NCBI GenBank assembly: GCA_012295275.1
Contig: CM022665.1
Location: forward strand, 2,716,667 to 2,780,666
Length of the DNA: 64,000 nt
Source of the DNA: Chrysomallon squamiferum
Lineage: Eukaryota; Mollusca; Gastropoda; Neomphalida; Peltospiridae
Direction of reading: 5' to 3'
Positions 52,401 through 61,666 of this stretch are shown here, one piece after another (position 1 is the first letter of the stretch; each line of letters opens with the position of its first letter). The notes below the pieces were generated by a model. It saw nothing but the letters and a program-made list of their open reading frames with translations. It ran no database searches and was not told where the DNA came from. The position numbers and the translations under genes are program-made.

Positions 52401-55400
52401 TTTTGTTAATGAAGATGGTGATTAACTTATTAAATGTCCATATACTAATTTTTCAGATAGGTGTAGTTAATCAGTACAAATAAAAACAAACTAAACTGTA
52501 AAATTAATTTGTTTGTTTTACTATTATACTAGATACTACAGAACAGATAAAGATAACTTTATTTAATTAGTTTCCATATTTTGTTTGAATAAAGAAAATA
52601 CAAATTCTGAGTTGCAACATTTTTTTTAAAGTTGATTTTTTTTTATTATTATTTTTTATCTTGAATGAAACCATTAATTTGACTGAAAAATGGTTTTAAA
52701 ATAAACTGAACATCATAATGATTTATAAATCCATTAACAGCTGAGCATTCTGTGATTTAAAATGAATCCTGTGATATATTTAACTTAGAAAATAATGTTA
52801 AAACTATCAGTGTTGTAAGTGGATAATAAAGCATTTACTTTTTTGTTGTTGTGTTGACAGGTTGTCAAATCATTAGGATCTTGTGTTACTACTATTCAGC
52901 CAGACCTTATCGTGTTACTCAAGGATGAATCTGTTGAGGTTTGCTCTTTGTTTTTATTTATGGATTTCCAGTCTTGTAACAGATAATTCTCTGTTCAAAA
53001 AAAAAAAAAAAAGAAAAGAAGAAAATTTTGTTTTTAAAAAATTTGATTATATAAATGAAACAGTACTGTTTAAAATAAGGTGGAGTGATTACATTAAAAG
53101 ATGAACAAATATCTGTATCAAGAATATTAATCTGTTACTGAATAATTTATGAATTATTTTGCTGTGATTAACTGATAGGGTGTTTCCTTGTCATACTGTT
53201 GTTGTTTTGTTTATTTTGTTTTGTAAAATGACAATACTGATGTGTTTTGAAGGTTCTGCAAGGAGTGATCACTTATCTTCCAGAAACACTTTCGGCTTTA
53301 GCATGTTGTGGCACACCAGTTGTTACTGATGCTAAGGTACAGTTAGACTATATTCATTTTAATTTTTTTATTTTAAGTATACATTTAGTATTTTATTATT
53401 TAGATATTATTTTTCTAGATTTATTTTAATTCATATGTTTGAACATTTTACTGACAGTAAATTGGGTAATGTTAGAAAAACATGCAATACTTTCTTTATT
53501 AAGTAATACAAACCTGCATGGTTACATAAGGCAAAGTCATGTTACTGGAAATGCCTAATAATTTGTTTTTGGTCTATTAATGTATTTGCAGTTTCAACTT
53601 TTTTGTCTTCTGACTTTTATCATATTAAAGCAGTGACACTTGATATTTTATACATTGGATAAATCAGGGAAGTCAGCAAGTCTTGACTAGTGTGTTTTAA
53701 TGTGTTGCGTGATGTGTGGTTTGTTTGTTGCAGACTGTGTCAGACATCATTCCTGTAATTCTGGAAGCTGAACAGATTATATCGGCATCTAACAACTGGC
53801 GACTTCAAGAAATTCTCATGACCAACCTGGCTTGTCTGCCAACTTGTTGTCTCAATGATATGATATGCAACAGAGTCATTCCAATGCTATTCCAGAAAAT
53901 GAAGACAGCTGTTGGTTTTTCTTCATCATTTATTAAAATTATTTCTATAATGTAAATAAATCTTTAAAAAAAAAAAAAATAACTACCATGGATGTTAATA
54001 GTTTAAGAGTAGGATGACAAGAAACAAAACTGATTAGTCAAGTGATTTGGTGTTTTTGGTGGAGAGTGTTAAATGTTATTTTTACTTCTTGTTACAGAGA
54101 GCATTACCTGTTCGACATGCAGCAGCTCGTACAGTTCTGCAGCTGATGAGAAACCTCAGAAAACTGGAGCAACGTGAAGCTCTGATACATAGATTTATTG
54201 ATGGTAATAATACCTTTTTTTCATTTAATTTTTAAAACTCATTGCTGATATAAAAAAAAAAAATTAACAGAATGACTTGATTCATATACATTATACAGTT
54301 AATTTGTTATTGATCAATATTATAACCCATAATCATATATTTTCTCATTTGTTCTTTCAGAATTTTGTCATGGAAAAAGCTGTCATCAGAGGAACATGTT
54401 CATTGACATATGTAAATTTGTTATGGAATATTACTCAAAAACATTTTTCAAAGAGCATTTTTATGAGCATGTTCTTGAATTGACTTCAGATCCTGTACCA
54501 AACATTCGGTTACGGATGTGCTCATTGTTACCAGATTTAAAAAGAATGATTAAAATCCCATATGATCGGAATCTTATTCAGCAGCTAGATACTTCAGTTA
54601 GAAAGATACTCATTAATGAAAAAGACAGAGATGTCAATACTGCAATAAAAAAGGTAAGAACTGATCTAAATATAATGCCAAATAAAGTGTTTTGATAATG
54701 CAGTTTGGTTTATATCATTTAATGTTTTATTTTCATTGTCATCCTCTAACAGAACCTACAAGATTCAAAAGCATTTTTAAATTAGATGTTATTGAAAATT
54801 TATATCTAATAATCTAATATTTTGTCAGTTGTTTCTCCAGTACTGATATTTTAGTTTTCAAAATCATTCACAAACACAATTCAAAGTTATACAATGGACC
54901 CAATAAGCTAAAACAACAGCCCACGTTTCAGTCTAATAATACTAAATTAAATATTAAATATTTACAAATAATTCATGTGCATAGCTTTATTTCTGAATTG
55001 TGCCAAGCCCAGTTGAATAAGTTGGTATTTGTTTATTATTTTGTAGGCTGTAGAAGAACTGACAAGGTGTCTGTACAGATGGAGTCTGTGGTAAGGATTT
55101 CCGCAAAATTGCTGCTGTACAGAATAAATTTAAATAAATAGATACTATGAATTAATTTTGTTTTGTGCATGATAAACTAAGTGCTAAAATATATAATCTA
55201 ATTAACTGACAAAGAAACCTGTAATACCAGTGTCACGACATTCAAGCTATTCACTTTAATTACTGTCACTCTAACAATAATTTTTCTATCTGGATAAATA
55301 TAATCTTTTCCAAGTATGTATATTTTTACATTGTTTGTTATAAATAGTCACTAAAAGCATATTGAAATTTGGTATACATAATCATCAGATAAAAAACATC

Positions 55401-58400
55401 TTAACTGATCATAATTCAATATGGACAAATCATTAATTTTTACAGTTATCATTACTTTTAATCATAATGTTCATTTTGTTTCCAAGTTGTCAAAAAACCG
55501 AAATTATGAAGAAGACATCCATGATCAAGAAAAGGAAGATGAGGAAAAGAAGATGATTGAACAGGTGAAACAAAAATTTATTTGTTAATAATGATACTGA
55601 CTATAAACTTACTTATTGATATATACTACTTTATATTACATTCCAGAAATTGAAATTAGTACTCCATCAAAAGATAATAAAAAGGTGAAAAATTGTAACA
55701 GTGTGAAAAATAATTTGTCCAATGTTCCAAGATAATAATAACAAAATATAATAACACACACAGCTAAAATCTAATATATTAGTATTTTGTTAATGACTAA
55801 TCATTTTTATTCCTTCAAAATATGTTATGTAAATTAATTATGTACATTTATAGGAAGAAAAAGATAAAAAATTGGAAGAAGAAAGTTCGAAGGTCAGAGT
55901 TGAAAAGAAAACTACTCCTTCTGCCAGAAAAGGGGACAATGGTTCTACGAAGATACCACCACCAGCTAAAAAAGGTTTGAAACATATTATATGTTTGTTT
56001 TTGTTTGTTCATTCTTTTCATTTTTGTTTCTTTTCTCTAATAACATTTGTTCTGTCAAAAGCTTTTAACTATCACATATATAAGTAAATTTATTTCTCTA
56101 AGGGAATGAGTAGGTTATTTAATTTAAAAACAAGTTACACAATCATATTTTGGTATTGTTTGTAGTTGTTGTTAAATTTTAAATGTTTCCAACAATGAAG
56201 AGATTTATTCATTTTAGTTTCATGTTTGATATTTTTGTTTGTGCGTTAATTTCACCTATTCATTCATATTTAACTATTGACCAAATTAATTTTCAGTATA
56301 TTTTAATTGTTAATATTCCAAGTAACTTGAATTTGAATCTATGATTGTTACCAGGTGTCAGATTCATTAAAAGAACTGAACTCTTATTGCAAACACAAGT
56401 GCAAATTTACAAACGTTCATTTAATTATCTTGTTATGTTATTAAATACTGATATTAAATTTTATCTAATTTCATTTTTGAGATAGGTAATTTGGACTGAA
56501 CACTGCTAAATGCTGATTCTAGTCAAATTATTCTAATACTGGATCAAATCATATGTTAAATATGTGCACACAGAAGCACATATGCACATCTATATTTACA
56601 GATACAAACACATACACTCACACACATATGTGCACAAATTATTTTCATATGTAATAGATTATAGATTATATATTTTGTGAAAAGATACTTTTTTTTGAAT
56701 ATTTTTACTAAAATTTGTCCAGTTAAAATCAGGTTGTAAATAAGTTTTAATTACATTTGTGTTGGTAAAGCTTGTTACCACTGAAATAAAAAATGGATGC
56801 TTATTACATACCGATATCGAAAAATGTCCTTATTCAGAGAGTTTTAATTTGTTGAAATAATTATCTGGAGAATAGAACAGCTTAAGTCAGTTGTTGATTC
56901 AGTACAGGCTGACTTGTAGGACTTCATCTGCAACCAGATTTGTTAATGAAAAGAAAACATTTTTATATCAGTCATACTCCTAGGACAAATTAATTGTAAA
57001 GCCTGTTGATAAGCTTTGTAACAAATCAAAAAGTCAGATAGGATATAATAATTTTAAGAAAGTGTGTGGACAAAAAAAACCCATTAAAATTATACATTGC
57101 CTAATCACATATAAATGACAAAAGATGTTATACTGATACTAAAATACTAAATAATAAAGCCTTCTACATTTAAAACTGAAATTCTTGAAAAAGAAAAAAG
57201 AAACAAAGAAAAAGATAATTTTAATAAATAAAAAGTGGACATTTTTTCAAGATCACCTTTATTTATTTATTTTTATTTTTATTTTTCTGGCTGGAATTAA
57301 GAATTAAAAATTAAATATCTAAACATATCTTGTATTTATATGTAATAATCATGGAAGTTTCCATGGATTTGCTGATATCCAGAAATCTAATTTAATTTGA
57401 ATTGTTTCTGAGAAGAATATGAATTGACAGTAAAACGTTTTAGTGAAGTGTGGACATTGTTGTTCAAGGTTGATGCATGGATCTTTTATTACCTTGATCC
57501 ATGTATGTATCACTCTAGCTGTACTGTATACTAAAACAAATAAGACCTATCTCACAAAACATGCACACATGGAATCTATTGAATAGCCCAAGATCTCCCT
57601 TAGTAATGCAATGTCCTTTGCAAGCCTGTATATATTATTTTTGTGTTTTCATGTGTCTGAATAAAGCAAGACTTAATATCTGCTGTTTATTTATAATACA
57701 TGTCATAGATTTTAACTTTTATAGTAAACAAAATCAGTTAGATTTGTTGTATCAGCCAACTTATTTTTTCACTAGGTATGGTAGAAAAGACATGTTCTTA
57801 ACAGTAATTCTTCACTAATATTTGTAACTGCAGTTCATGAATATGTAAGAAAGAACTAATGCCATTTAATATTAACCTGATTACGATGAAATGCTTTATT
57901 AATTATCAGTCTTTTAAACTACATTTTGAATTGTTGGAAATATCACTGTTTATTGATATTAATAATAGTGCAAATACTTGAAATATGTGAGATTTACATA
58001 ATTTAATTCTCATCTAATAAATATCTTGGGTTCTTTTGTTGTTCTTTTGTGGTGTAGTTTTAGCTATTTTTTCTATAATTACTCGAAGTCCCTTTGAGGG
58101 TTTAATTTAGTAAACCATTTCCTCGTATCATACTGCTAAAATCAATAATATAAAAGGCTAAATTGATGTTGGGGTTTTGTTCTGTTACTGCCATCCTCCA
58201 AGTCTGCTGGCAGATAAAGATGCAATAAAACATTCACATCTCATGGGAGGTTGTTGCTGGCAAATTTTGTTATAAGATCAGGTCAGATAGTGTGAATGTG
58301 TATAAAGAGCTGTCAGAATAAAAGACATAGTTTTTTACATATTATATAACATGATTTTATTTATAGAGTTAGTGACAAATTCCACTGTATTTGATTAGAT

Positions 58401-61400
58401 CAATTTCTTAGCAGTTGTGAAAACTGAAGTATAAGTATTCCAAAATGTTACTCTAAATATGTATAGAATTAAAAAAAAAAAAAAAAAAAAAAAAATATGT
58501 CAAGATTAAGAAATTCATTGATTTATTTTTTTATTCTTACAAGTTGTTTTACTGCTAAAGACTACTAAGTTCTTTAATTTACATTTGCTTCATTATTATT
58601 ATATTGTATTAACATTAGTTATCCCTCATTATAAACATTAGTTATCCCTCGTTATAAACAAAACTTAAACAATACATTTACCTTTTTTAATCTTACCCAT
58701 ACACTTATTAATTCAAAAATTAATATTATAATTAGAGTGTCTAATACCTAAGGTTTAAAAATGTATATGGAAGAAAAAAACCCATTAATATTGCTGGTGA
58801 TTGAATTTGATTTTCTTATGAAGTCATCTTTATTAAAGACTATTTATTTTTCATTTCTCTTCAATTTTTCTTATACAGAAAGATAGCAAACGTTTTATTT
58901 TTTTACAAATTTCTTGGTTATTATTTGGCAGTCAGTATTTTCTTTTGGAAAAATACTTAACCATTTGTGTATTTGTTGGTTTCCATGCTGTTAAGAAGTT
59001 AAATTGTTGGTATATTTATTGCATTTTTTTTAATGGCAACTGTTATTTCAGAGTCTCTTATTTTTGTTTTGAAAATGTATTTTTCAATGTGAAAACATTC
59101 AGTCATAAAATAAGAATGTGATTTATGTGTTGGAAAGTAAATGTATGCAGAAAAGAGGTACAGTAAGTACAGTCATTATATTCATGTGAAAAATGATTTG
59201 TTTATTTTGAATAATTATATTCTCTTATAATTTGCGTGACATCTTTAGGATCAAAATCAGGATGCAGTAAAGATGTAAGAAAATCATCAAATGTTTCTCT
59301 GCCATCTGGTACTTCAGTAGGATCAATGAAAGGTGAGTTGATCCTAAACTTGCAGATATTTTCAGTCATGTGTGGGCTGTGTTACATCACAGTACCAAAG
59401 CACTGACTGATCATTCAAATACATTTTGTGTGAGAAGTGATCATCATTACTGCATCTTAAACTATGTCTCCATGTATACAGTTTATCTGAAATATTTCCA
59501 TTGAGATAATATGTTTGTTAAACATGTGAAAAATGACACTGTTGAATAAAAGATATTTTGTATTATTTAAGTATTAACAGGCAGTGGTTACGGTTGTATG
59601 TTAGGAAATAAGCATTTAATTGTATATAGGAGCAACTGTTTATGCATTACTAAAAGTAGTCAGATTAAATTACTATGTTGAAAACAAATTTTGCTGATTC
59701 ATATTTTGATCAGTAGTTCTGAATGTTTAAAAAAAAAAAAAATAAAAAAATTAAAAAGATCCTTTTTCAATATTGTAAATGCAAAGATGCTTTCATCTTG
59801 AAGATGTTGCACAGCTGTATATGATTAGCAGTGTTAAGAGGTAGTTTATTTCTTTTATTTCTTATTTTCTTTTCAGTGACATGTCACTTATGTTGACATT
59901 AAAGATTTTTTGTTTTAGTCTTCTGGAACTTCTGTACTTCAAATTTGTTTTATTTTTCTTGTGAAGAGCCTTTATTAGTCACAAACACTAATGTAACAAG
60001 TGTTCACTCTGCTGTTTTTCTTGTTTCTGTACACTTGTAATGTCATATCATAGATAGAAATGAATGATTTATCAAATAGAAATGTACCTGTTTCTCACTA
60101 CATGTCTGACAAAAACAAATAGTTCTGTAAACTGTAGTTCACATACAATTGGTTGTGTACAATTAACCTAAACTTTTTTTTTTTTCATTCTTTTATTTAG
60201 ATTGCATTATTTTTTAACAAAAGTCATTTTCTGAAATGAAATAATATGGTACAGTTTAGAATTCATCCATCACAAACTGTGTTTTATACATTTATTGATC
60301 CAAAAATATGAATATTATACATTTAGAATATACCCAACTACAGATGACCAATGAAACGAATTCTCAGTTGATCAAGCCTAAATCTTCTACAAACATTCCA
60401 TCTATCTCACATATTCCTCGCAGAGGTAAGACAGCATGGCAGAAAACATAACCCTGCATGCAACTCTGAGGAACCAAAAACAAATAGATTACATTAAAGA
60501 CACATCTTCTTGTGGGCAGCACTTGCTGCATTTGATTAATATTAATGATATCCATACAAGTAGTGAAACTGGAACGATGTAGACTGAATTCATGTTCTAA
60601 TTTAACAAATTATTTAGAAGAAATTTTACCACCAAGTCCATGATTCTTTCACAAATGAATGTACTAACATGGATGTGTTGATCATAAACTGTCTTCCCAG
60701 AACTTGCATGTTAAAATCAGTGAGAGTAGAAACTTTGCATGTTAGAACCTTTTCTGTAAACGTAGGAAGTTAATCACACATAAACAAACATTTCTGTATG
60801 TCTTTATTTATTATGTATTATATAAAACATCATATATAGAACTAGTGAAAGAATTATATTAGATGGTTCCACCCAAAATAAATAACTTCCTTTAATCACC
60901 ATTTGCTTATGCATGTGTATGTCAAAACTAGATTAGATTTTTACAGATAAAAACGTCAGTGAGTGATGGGTGTCTGTGAAAGTGTAACATCTGGATACTT
61001 GTGTGTTTGATTGAGTTGTTTTGTGAGATCAAGCTTGTGCACATGTCTGTATGTAAAAAAAAAAAATGATCAGTTACATTGTATGACGAGTATTTCAGAT
61101 TTGAATTATGACAACATTATCACAATTCTCTTAACAGTTTTTAAATCCATTCATAGATTTTCAGCCTAATCGGCTACCTTTAAAGATTAAATATGAACAG
61201 GCTCCACCAGTGGATTCAACACCTATCATTAATGGTATGTTTGCATAATTACATGCCTTTAGATAACATTAAGGTTGTGTGAAAGTCAAAAAGAACAATA
61301 TTTGTGTTCACATCTTTTTGAATAAATAAATAAATAAATTATTATTATTTTTTTTTTTTCTAATATAAAATATTTATGGTGGAACATTTTGTTGGAACAT

Positions 61401-61666
61401 ATTGTTGGTCTGTATATTTAAGAGAAGTATGATAAATATAAAAATGTGTGAAAACGTATGGCTGTATCAGACTCAACTCATGTTAGACTTGGGAAAAATA
61501 TTTATTCATTTATTGATTGATTGATTTTTTAATGTAATCATGTTACTCCTCTCCTAAGTTATTGCTGTTCTATTGCATATTACCGTAGATAGTAAAGCAT
61601 ATTCTGCTCTGCCAAAGAAGGAGAGTAATTGTAAAATACCCGTCTTCACTGCCTTGCAAGGTACAG
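30387..61666 (+). CDS. PPP4R4: Protein phosphatase 4 regulatory subunit 4, 24 coding exons
   Basis: This is the full gene model; exons are listed separately. PPP4R4 is a HEAT-repeat scaffold that binds the PP4 catalytic subunit, mostly in the cytosol. The joined protein is about 857 residues, close to the vertebrate length of about 870. It follows the vertebrate protein along its length: LTVDEKLNDIERAVYLL, VITNLPELL, RRVVPKVREVLHVA, SLCQDVDYEVRGCMC, RKNCAYNFPAMVLFV, NEKDRDVNTAIKK, and an acidic coiled segment ending DQEKEDEEKK. The last 175 residues are Ser/Lys/Pro-rich and poorly conserved, as in the family. All junctions are GT-AG with matching phases except that exon 18 is one base short. 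An in-frame TGA at 30360-30362 fixes the start. The 3' end is not resolved. Confidence 0.93.
30769..30812 (+). repeat. (GT)n microsatellite in PPP4R4 intron 1
   Basis: About 22 GT units, close to the point where CpG becomes scarce. Confidence 0.96.
31067..31140 (+). CDS. PPP4R4: PPP4R4 exon 2 (residues 29-52)
   Basis: Encodes TTEELEQLTVDEKLNDIE then RAVYLL, the most recognisable N-terminal block of PPP4R4. It ends in phase 2 at a weak GTTGGT donor. Confidence 0.92.
31694..31715. repeat. Perfect 22-bp palindrome
   Basis: acattttctca is followed directly by its reverse complement, with no spacer, in PPP4R4 intron 2. Confidence 0.9.
32974..33152 (+). pseudogene. Possible fragment of a transposon-associated zinc-binding domain gene
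   Basis: One frame reads GTSVDDEEEENAYGILPYQF then EYDRDD and a stop; shortly after, another frame reads NEKRLINFDVF. The order acidic run, I-x-PYxFEP-like, then RLxNxDW-like resembles the short proteins in animal transposon-rich genomes that share the P2X7 intracellular-type domain. The cysteines that should follow are absent. Very tentative. Confidence 0.25.
34475..34832 (+). repeat. 355-bp interspersed repeat, copy B, in PPP4R4 intron 2
   Basis: Inverted partner of 22281-22635. Starts gattttctcagttctt and ends in a (GTA)n array. It keeps several CpG dinucleotides although the surrounding gene body has almost none, which suggests a fairly recent arrival. Confidence 0.85.
34960..35075 (+). 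repeat. Three tandem units of about 38 bp
   Basis: Each begins aatatattgatt and the second and third share ttatg then tgatc and aacc. It lies just past the 355-bp repeat copy B. Confidence 0.75.
37977..38053 (+). repeat. (TTTA)n then (TTA)n array
   Basis: Short TTTA run followed by about 18 TTA units, 0.4 kb before the alternative-promoter candidate. Confidence 0.93.
38448..38461. promoter_or_regulatory. X-box-like RFX site upstream of the alternative first exon
   Basis: GTTCCCTGGGAAAC has the two inverted half-sites of an RFX X-box (GTTNCC, 2 nt, GGNAAC). The centre is TG where the consensus has AT. It lies 198 bp before the alternative ATG. Confidence 0.4.
38489..38493 (+). promoter_or_regulatory. 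CCAAT box near the X-box-like site
   Basis: The sequence gaccaatagc lies 27 bp right of the X-box-like palindrome. A CCAAT box (NF-Y) close to an X-box is a usual promoter pairing in animals. Confidence 0.35.
38660..38781 (+). CDS. PPP4R4: PPP4R4 alternative first exon (40 codons plus 2 nt)
   Basis: Opens with ATG in a good context (gcggggATGG) and reads MDSDIEVFPSKCV, then YHLDIEDECYPVDINPLP. It ends in phase 2 at a consensus GTAAGT donor, the same phase as exon 2, so it splices in frame to exon 3 and replaces exons 1-2. As a cassette exon from either nearby AG it would have a length not divisible by three (136 or 142 nt), and an in-frame TAA lies upstream. An alternative first exon is therefore the best reading. 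The peptide matches no vertebrate PPP4R4 N-terminus I know. Confidence 0.55.
38898..38965 (+). repeat. (TAG)n array after the alternative first exon
   Basis: Imperfect ATG/TAG triplets starting 115 bp past the alternative exon donor. Confidence 0.92.
41099..41132 (+). repeat. (CA)n microsatellite
   Basis: About 16 CA units in PPP4R4 intron 2. Confidence 0.95.
42529..42567 (+). repeat. (AC)n microsatellite
   Basis: About 19 AC units, 130 bp before PPP4R4 exon 3. Confidence 0.95.
42696..42798 (+). CDS. PPP4R4: PPP4R4 exon 3 (residues 53-87)
   Basis: Acceptor ttccaacag; the first base completes a Ser codon. Encodes SGQEVQRISVITNLPELL then RRVVPKVR, the first HEAT helices, and ends in phase 0 at GTAAGT. 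Either exon 2 or the alternative first exon can join here. Confidence 0.94.
43757..44365 (+). repeat. 34-bp minisatellite in PPP4R4 intron 3-4
   Basis: A head-to-tail array of roughly 17 units. The core reads cactgtcatttagattac then attgcttatgatcct. Units at the left edge are older and more varied (ccattatctagagtac); units from about 43870 are nearly uniform. Some units lack the ttg or carry short internal duplications. Any open frame here is a by-product. Confidence 0.92.
45119..45178 (+). repeat. (CA)n microsatellite
   Basis: About 29 uninterrupted CA units in PPP4R4 intron 3. Confidence 0.96.
45448..45487 (+). repeat. (CA)n microsatellite preceded by (CT)n
   Basis: About 19 CA units following ctctctct; second such array within 300 bp. 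Confidence 0.95.
46044..46191 (+). CDS. PPP4R4: PPP4R4 exon 4 (residues 88-136)
   Basis: Encodes EVLHVAQSEMQVAASSAFL then ELVPIHNYTQTFLQTIL, two HEAT-type helices. Phase 0 at the start; ends in phase 1 at GTTAGT. Confidence 0.94.
46192..48720 (+). other. PPP4R4 intron 4, 2.5 kb
   Basis: Long T runs and an interrupted CA array; no gene seen. Confidence 0.85.
48417..48471 (+). repeat. Interrupted (CA)n microsatellite
   Basis: CA repeats with ATGC interruptions in PPP4R4 intron 4. Confidence 0.92.
48721..48794 (+). CDS. PPP4R4: PPP4R4 exon 5 (residues 137-161)
   Basis: Encodes EVAKCWLDTLLDVIELLPKE and on to IKSD. Clean pyrimidine tract (ttctttttgcag) and GTAAGT donor; ends in phase 0. Confidence 0.94.
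49550..49656 (+). CDS. PPP4R4: PPP4R4 exon 6 (residues 162-196)
   Basis: Encodes ILAIAISKGQLSQPVQSR then CCKILGKIATKFEPF. The GQLSQPVQSRL and CKILGK segments are near identical to vertebrate PPP4R4. Ends in phase 2 at GTAAGA. Confidence 0.95.
49883..49990 (+). CDS. PPP4R4: PPP4R4 exon 7 (residues 197-232)
   Basis: Encodes IKKDILPVVQSLCQDVDYE then VRGCMCYQLDAVSRGL, a canonical HEAT repeat with the D-V-x-x-x-V-R pattern. Ends in phase 2 at GTATAT. Confidence 0.95.
50600..50721 (+). CDS. PPP4R4: PPP4R4 exon 8 (residues 233-273)
   Basis: Encodes LESTKSAILPELVELTNDEE then SYVRTAGLETVVSILSLLDD, another HEAT repeat. Ends in phase 1 at a weak GTATTT donor. Confidence 0.94.
50968..51090 (+). CDS. 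PPP4R4: PPP4R4 exon 9 (residues 274-314)
   Basis: Encodes ETCSSTIIPLLCKFCQQ then SKQLGRICHQLS. The acceptor has a long T tract; ends in phase 1 at GTAGGT. Confidence 0.93.
51194..51309 (+). CDS. PPP4R4: PPP4R4 exon 10 (residues 315-353)
   Basis: Encodes ALTDDEKEWFLDYYRKM then a Ser/Lys/Glu-rich charged linker ending ESVSK. The start matches the FTPDQHxRFLEFYKK block of vertebrates. Ends in phase 0 at GTGAGA. Confidence 0.92.
51524..51601 (+). CDS. PPP4R4: PPP4R4 exon 11 (residues 354-379)
   Basis: Encodes IYLIPEYSSEEDSSI then ECRKNCAYNFP. The RKNCAYNFPAM signature, completed by the next exon, is diagnostic. Phase 0 at both ends; GTAAGT donor. Confidence 0.95.
52040..52159 (+). CDS. PPP4R4: PPP4R4 exon 12 (residues 380-419)
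   Basis: Encodes AMVLFVGAKQFKVSLYGTL then DPSIVVRKTISAGFHE, a HEAT repeat with the usual V-R pair. Phase 0 at both ends; GTAATT donor. Confidence 0.94.
52861..52938 (+). CDS. PPP4R4: PPP4R4 exon 13 (residues 420-445)
   Basis: Encodes VVKSLGSCVTTIQPDLIVL then KDESVE. Phase 0 at both ends. The donor GTTTGC is poor, so skipping or alternative donors are possible. Confidence 0.92.
53253..53336 (+). CDS. PPP4R4: PPP4R4 exon 14 (residues 446-473)
   Basis: Encodes VLQGVITYLPETLSALA then GTPVVTDAK. The acceptor (tgtgttttgaag) is only moderately pyrimidine-rich. Phase 0 at both ends; GTACAG donor. Confidence 0.91.
53734..53910 (+). CDS. PPP4R4: PPP4R4 exon 15 (residues 474-532)
   Basis: Encodes TVSDIIPVILEAEQIISAS, NNWRLQEILMTNLACLP and VIPMLFQKMKTA. 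The W-R-x-x-E segment matches vertebrate KWRTHEKLL. Phase 0 at both ends; the donor is GTTGGT, as in exon 2. Confidence 0.93.
54098..54203 (+). CDS. PPP4R4: PPP4R4 exon 16 (residues 533-567)
   Basis: Encodes RALPVRHAAARTVLQLM then RKLEQREALIHRFID, matching vertebrate LPVQKAASRTL and RKQEQRHEVI. Ends in phase 1 at GTAATA. Confidence 0.94.
54361..54653 (+). CDS. PPP4R4: PPP4R4 exon 17 (residues 568-665), the longest exon
   Basis: Encodes EFCHGKSCHQRNMFIDICKF, YYSKTFFKEHF, ELTSDPVPNIRLRMCSLLP and VRKILINEKDRDVNTAIKK. These are the last clear HEAT repeats and are strongly conserved. Ends in phase 0 at GTAAGA. Confidence 0.95.
55047..55090 (+). CDS. PPP4R4: PPP4R4 exon 18 (residues 666-680), one base short
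   Basis: The exon is 44 nt but lies between two phase-0 junctions, so 45 nt is expected. The first half reads AVEEL in frame after exon 17; the second half reads DKVSVQMESV one frame over. The two halves together match vertebrate TVLEL-DRMEMSMDAF in order. One base, most simply a G next to 55061, appears to be missing. Without it the frame runs into TAA in the intron, or to an early stop in exon 19. Assembly error and true deletion are both possible. Confidence 0.8.
55487..55564 (+). CDS. PPP4R4: PPP4R4 exon 19 (residues 681-706), charged coil
   Basis: Encodes LSKNRNYEEDIHDQEKEDEE then KKMIEQ, matching the vertebrate FYEKDLLDQEKEREE coiled segment. Phase 0 at both ends; GTGAAA donor. Confidence 0.92.
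55854..55974 (+). CDS. PPP4R4: PPP4R4 exon 20 (residues 707-746)
   Basis: Encodes EEKDKKLEEESSKVRVEKK then a basic, Ser/Pro-rich stretch ending KIPPPAKK. It extends the coil and enters the disordered tail. Ends in phase 1 at a weak GTTTGA donor. Confidence 0.85.
55975..59248 (+). other. PPP4R4 intron 20, 3.3 kb
   Basis: AT-rich, with the 23-bp duplication and an A run at about 58470. No supported exon. Confidence 0.75.
58612..58657 (+). repeat. Perfect-length 23-bp tandem duplication
   Basis: Two adjacent 23-bp copies (acattagttatccctc then attataa) differ at one base. In PPP4R4 intron 20-21. Confidence 0.85.
59249..59332 (+). CDS. PPP4R4: PPP4R4 exon 21 (residues 747-774)
   Basis: After a 3.3-kb intron. 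Encodes GSKSGCSKDVRKSSNVSLP then SGTSVGSMK, a Ser-rich tail. Phase 1 at both ends; GTGAGT donor. Supported by phase, splice sites and composition rather than by conservation. Confidence 0.75.
60327..60425 (+). CDS. PPP4R4: PPP4R4 exon 22 (residues 775-807)
   Basis: Encodes EYTQLQMTNETNSQLIKP then KSSTNIPSISHIPRR. Phase 1 at both ends; acceptor atacatttag, donor GTAAGA. Disordered tail. Confidence 0.72.
61157..61234 (+). CDS. PPP4R4: PPP4R4 exon 23 (residues 808-833)
   Basis: Encodes DFQPNRLPLKIKYEQAPP then VDSTPIIN. Phase 1 at both ends; GTATGT donor. Disordered tail. Confidence 0.75.
61589..61666 (+). CDS. PPP4R4: PPP4R4 exon 24 (residues 834-857 or 859), tandem donors
   Basis: Encodes DSKAYSALPKKESNCKIP then VFTALQ. 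Two donors six bases apart, GTACAG after 61660 and GTCAGT after 61666, are both in phase 1, so the protein may or may not include two extra residues. One or more 3' exons must follow. Confidence 0.7.

Noticed and set aside
55047-55090. Exon 18 as a natural terminal exon ending RCLYRWSLW and stop
   Set aside because: The second half matches the family in the neighbouring frame and exon 19 continues the homology, so a missing base is the simpler reading.
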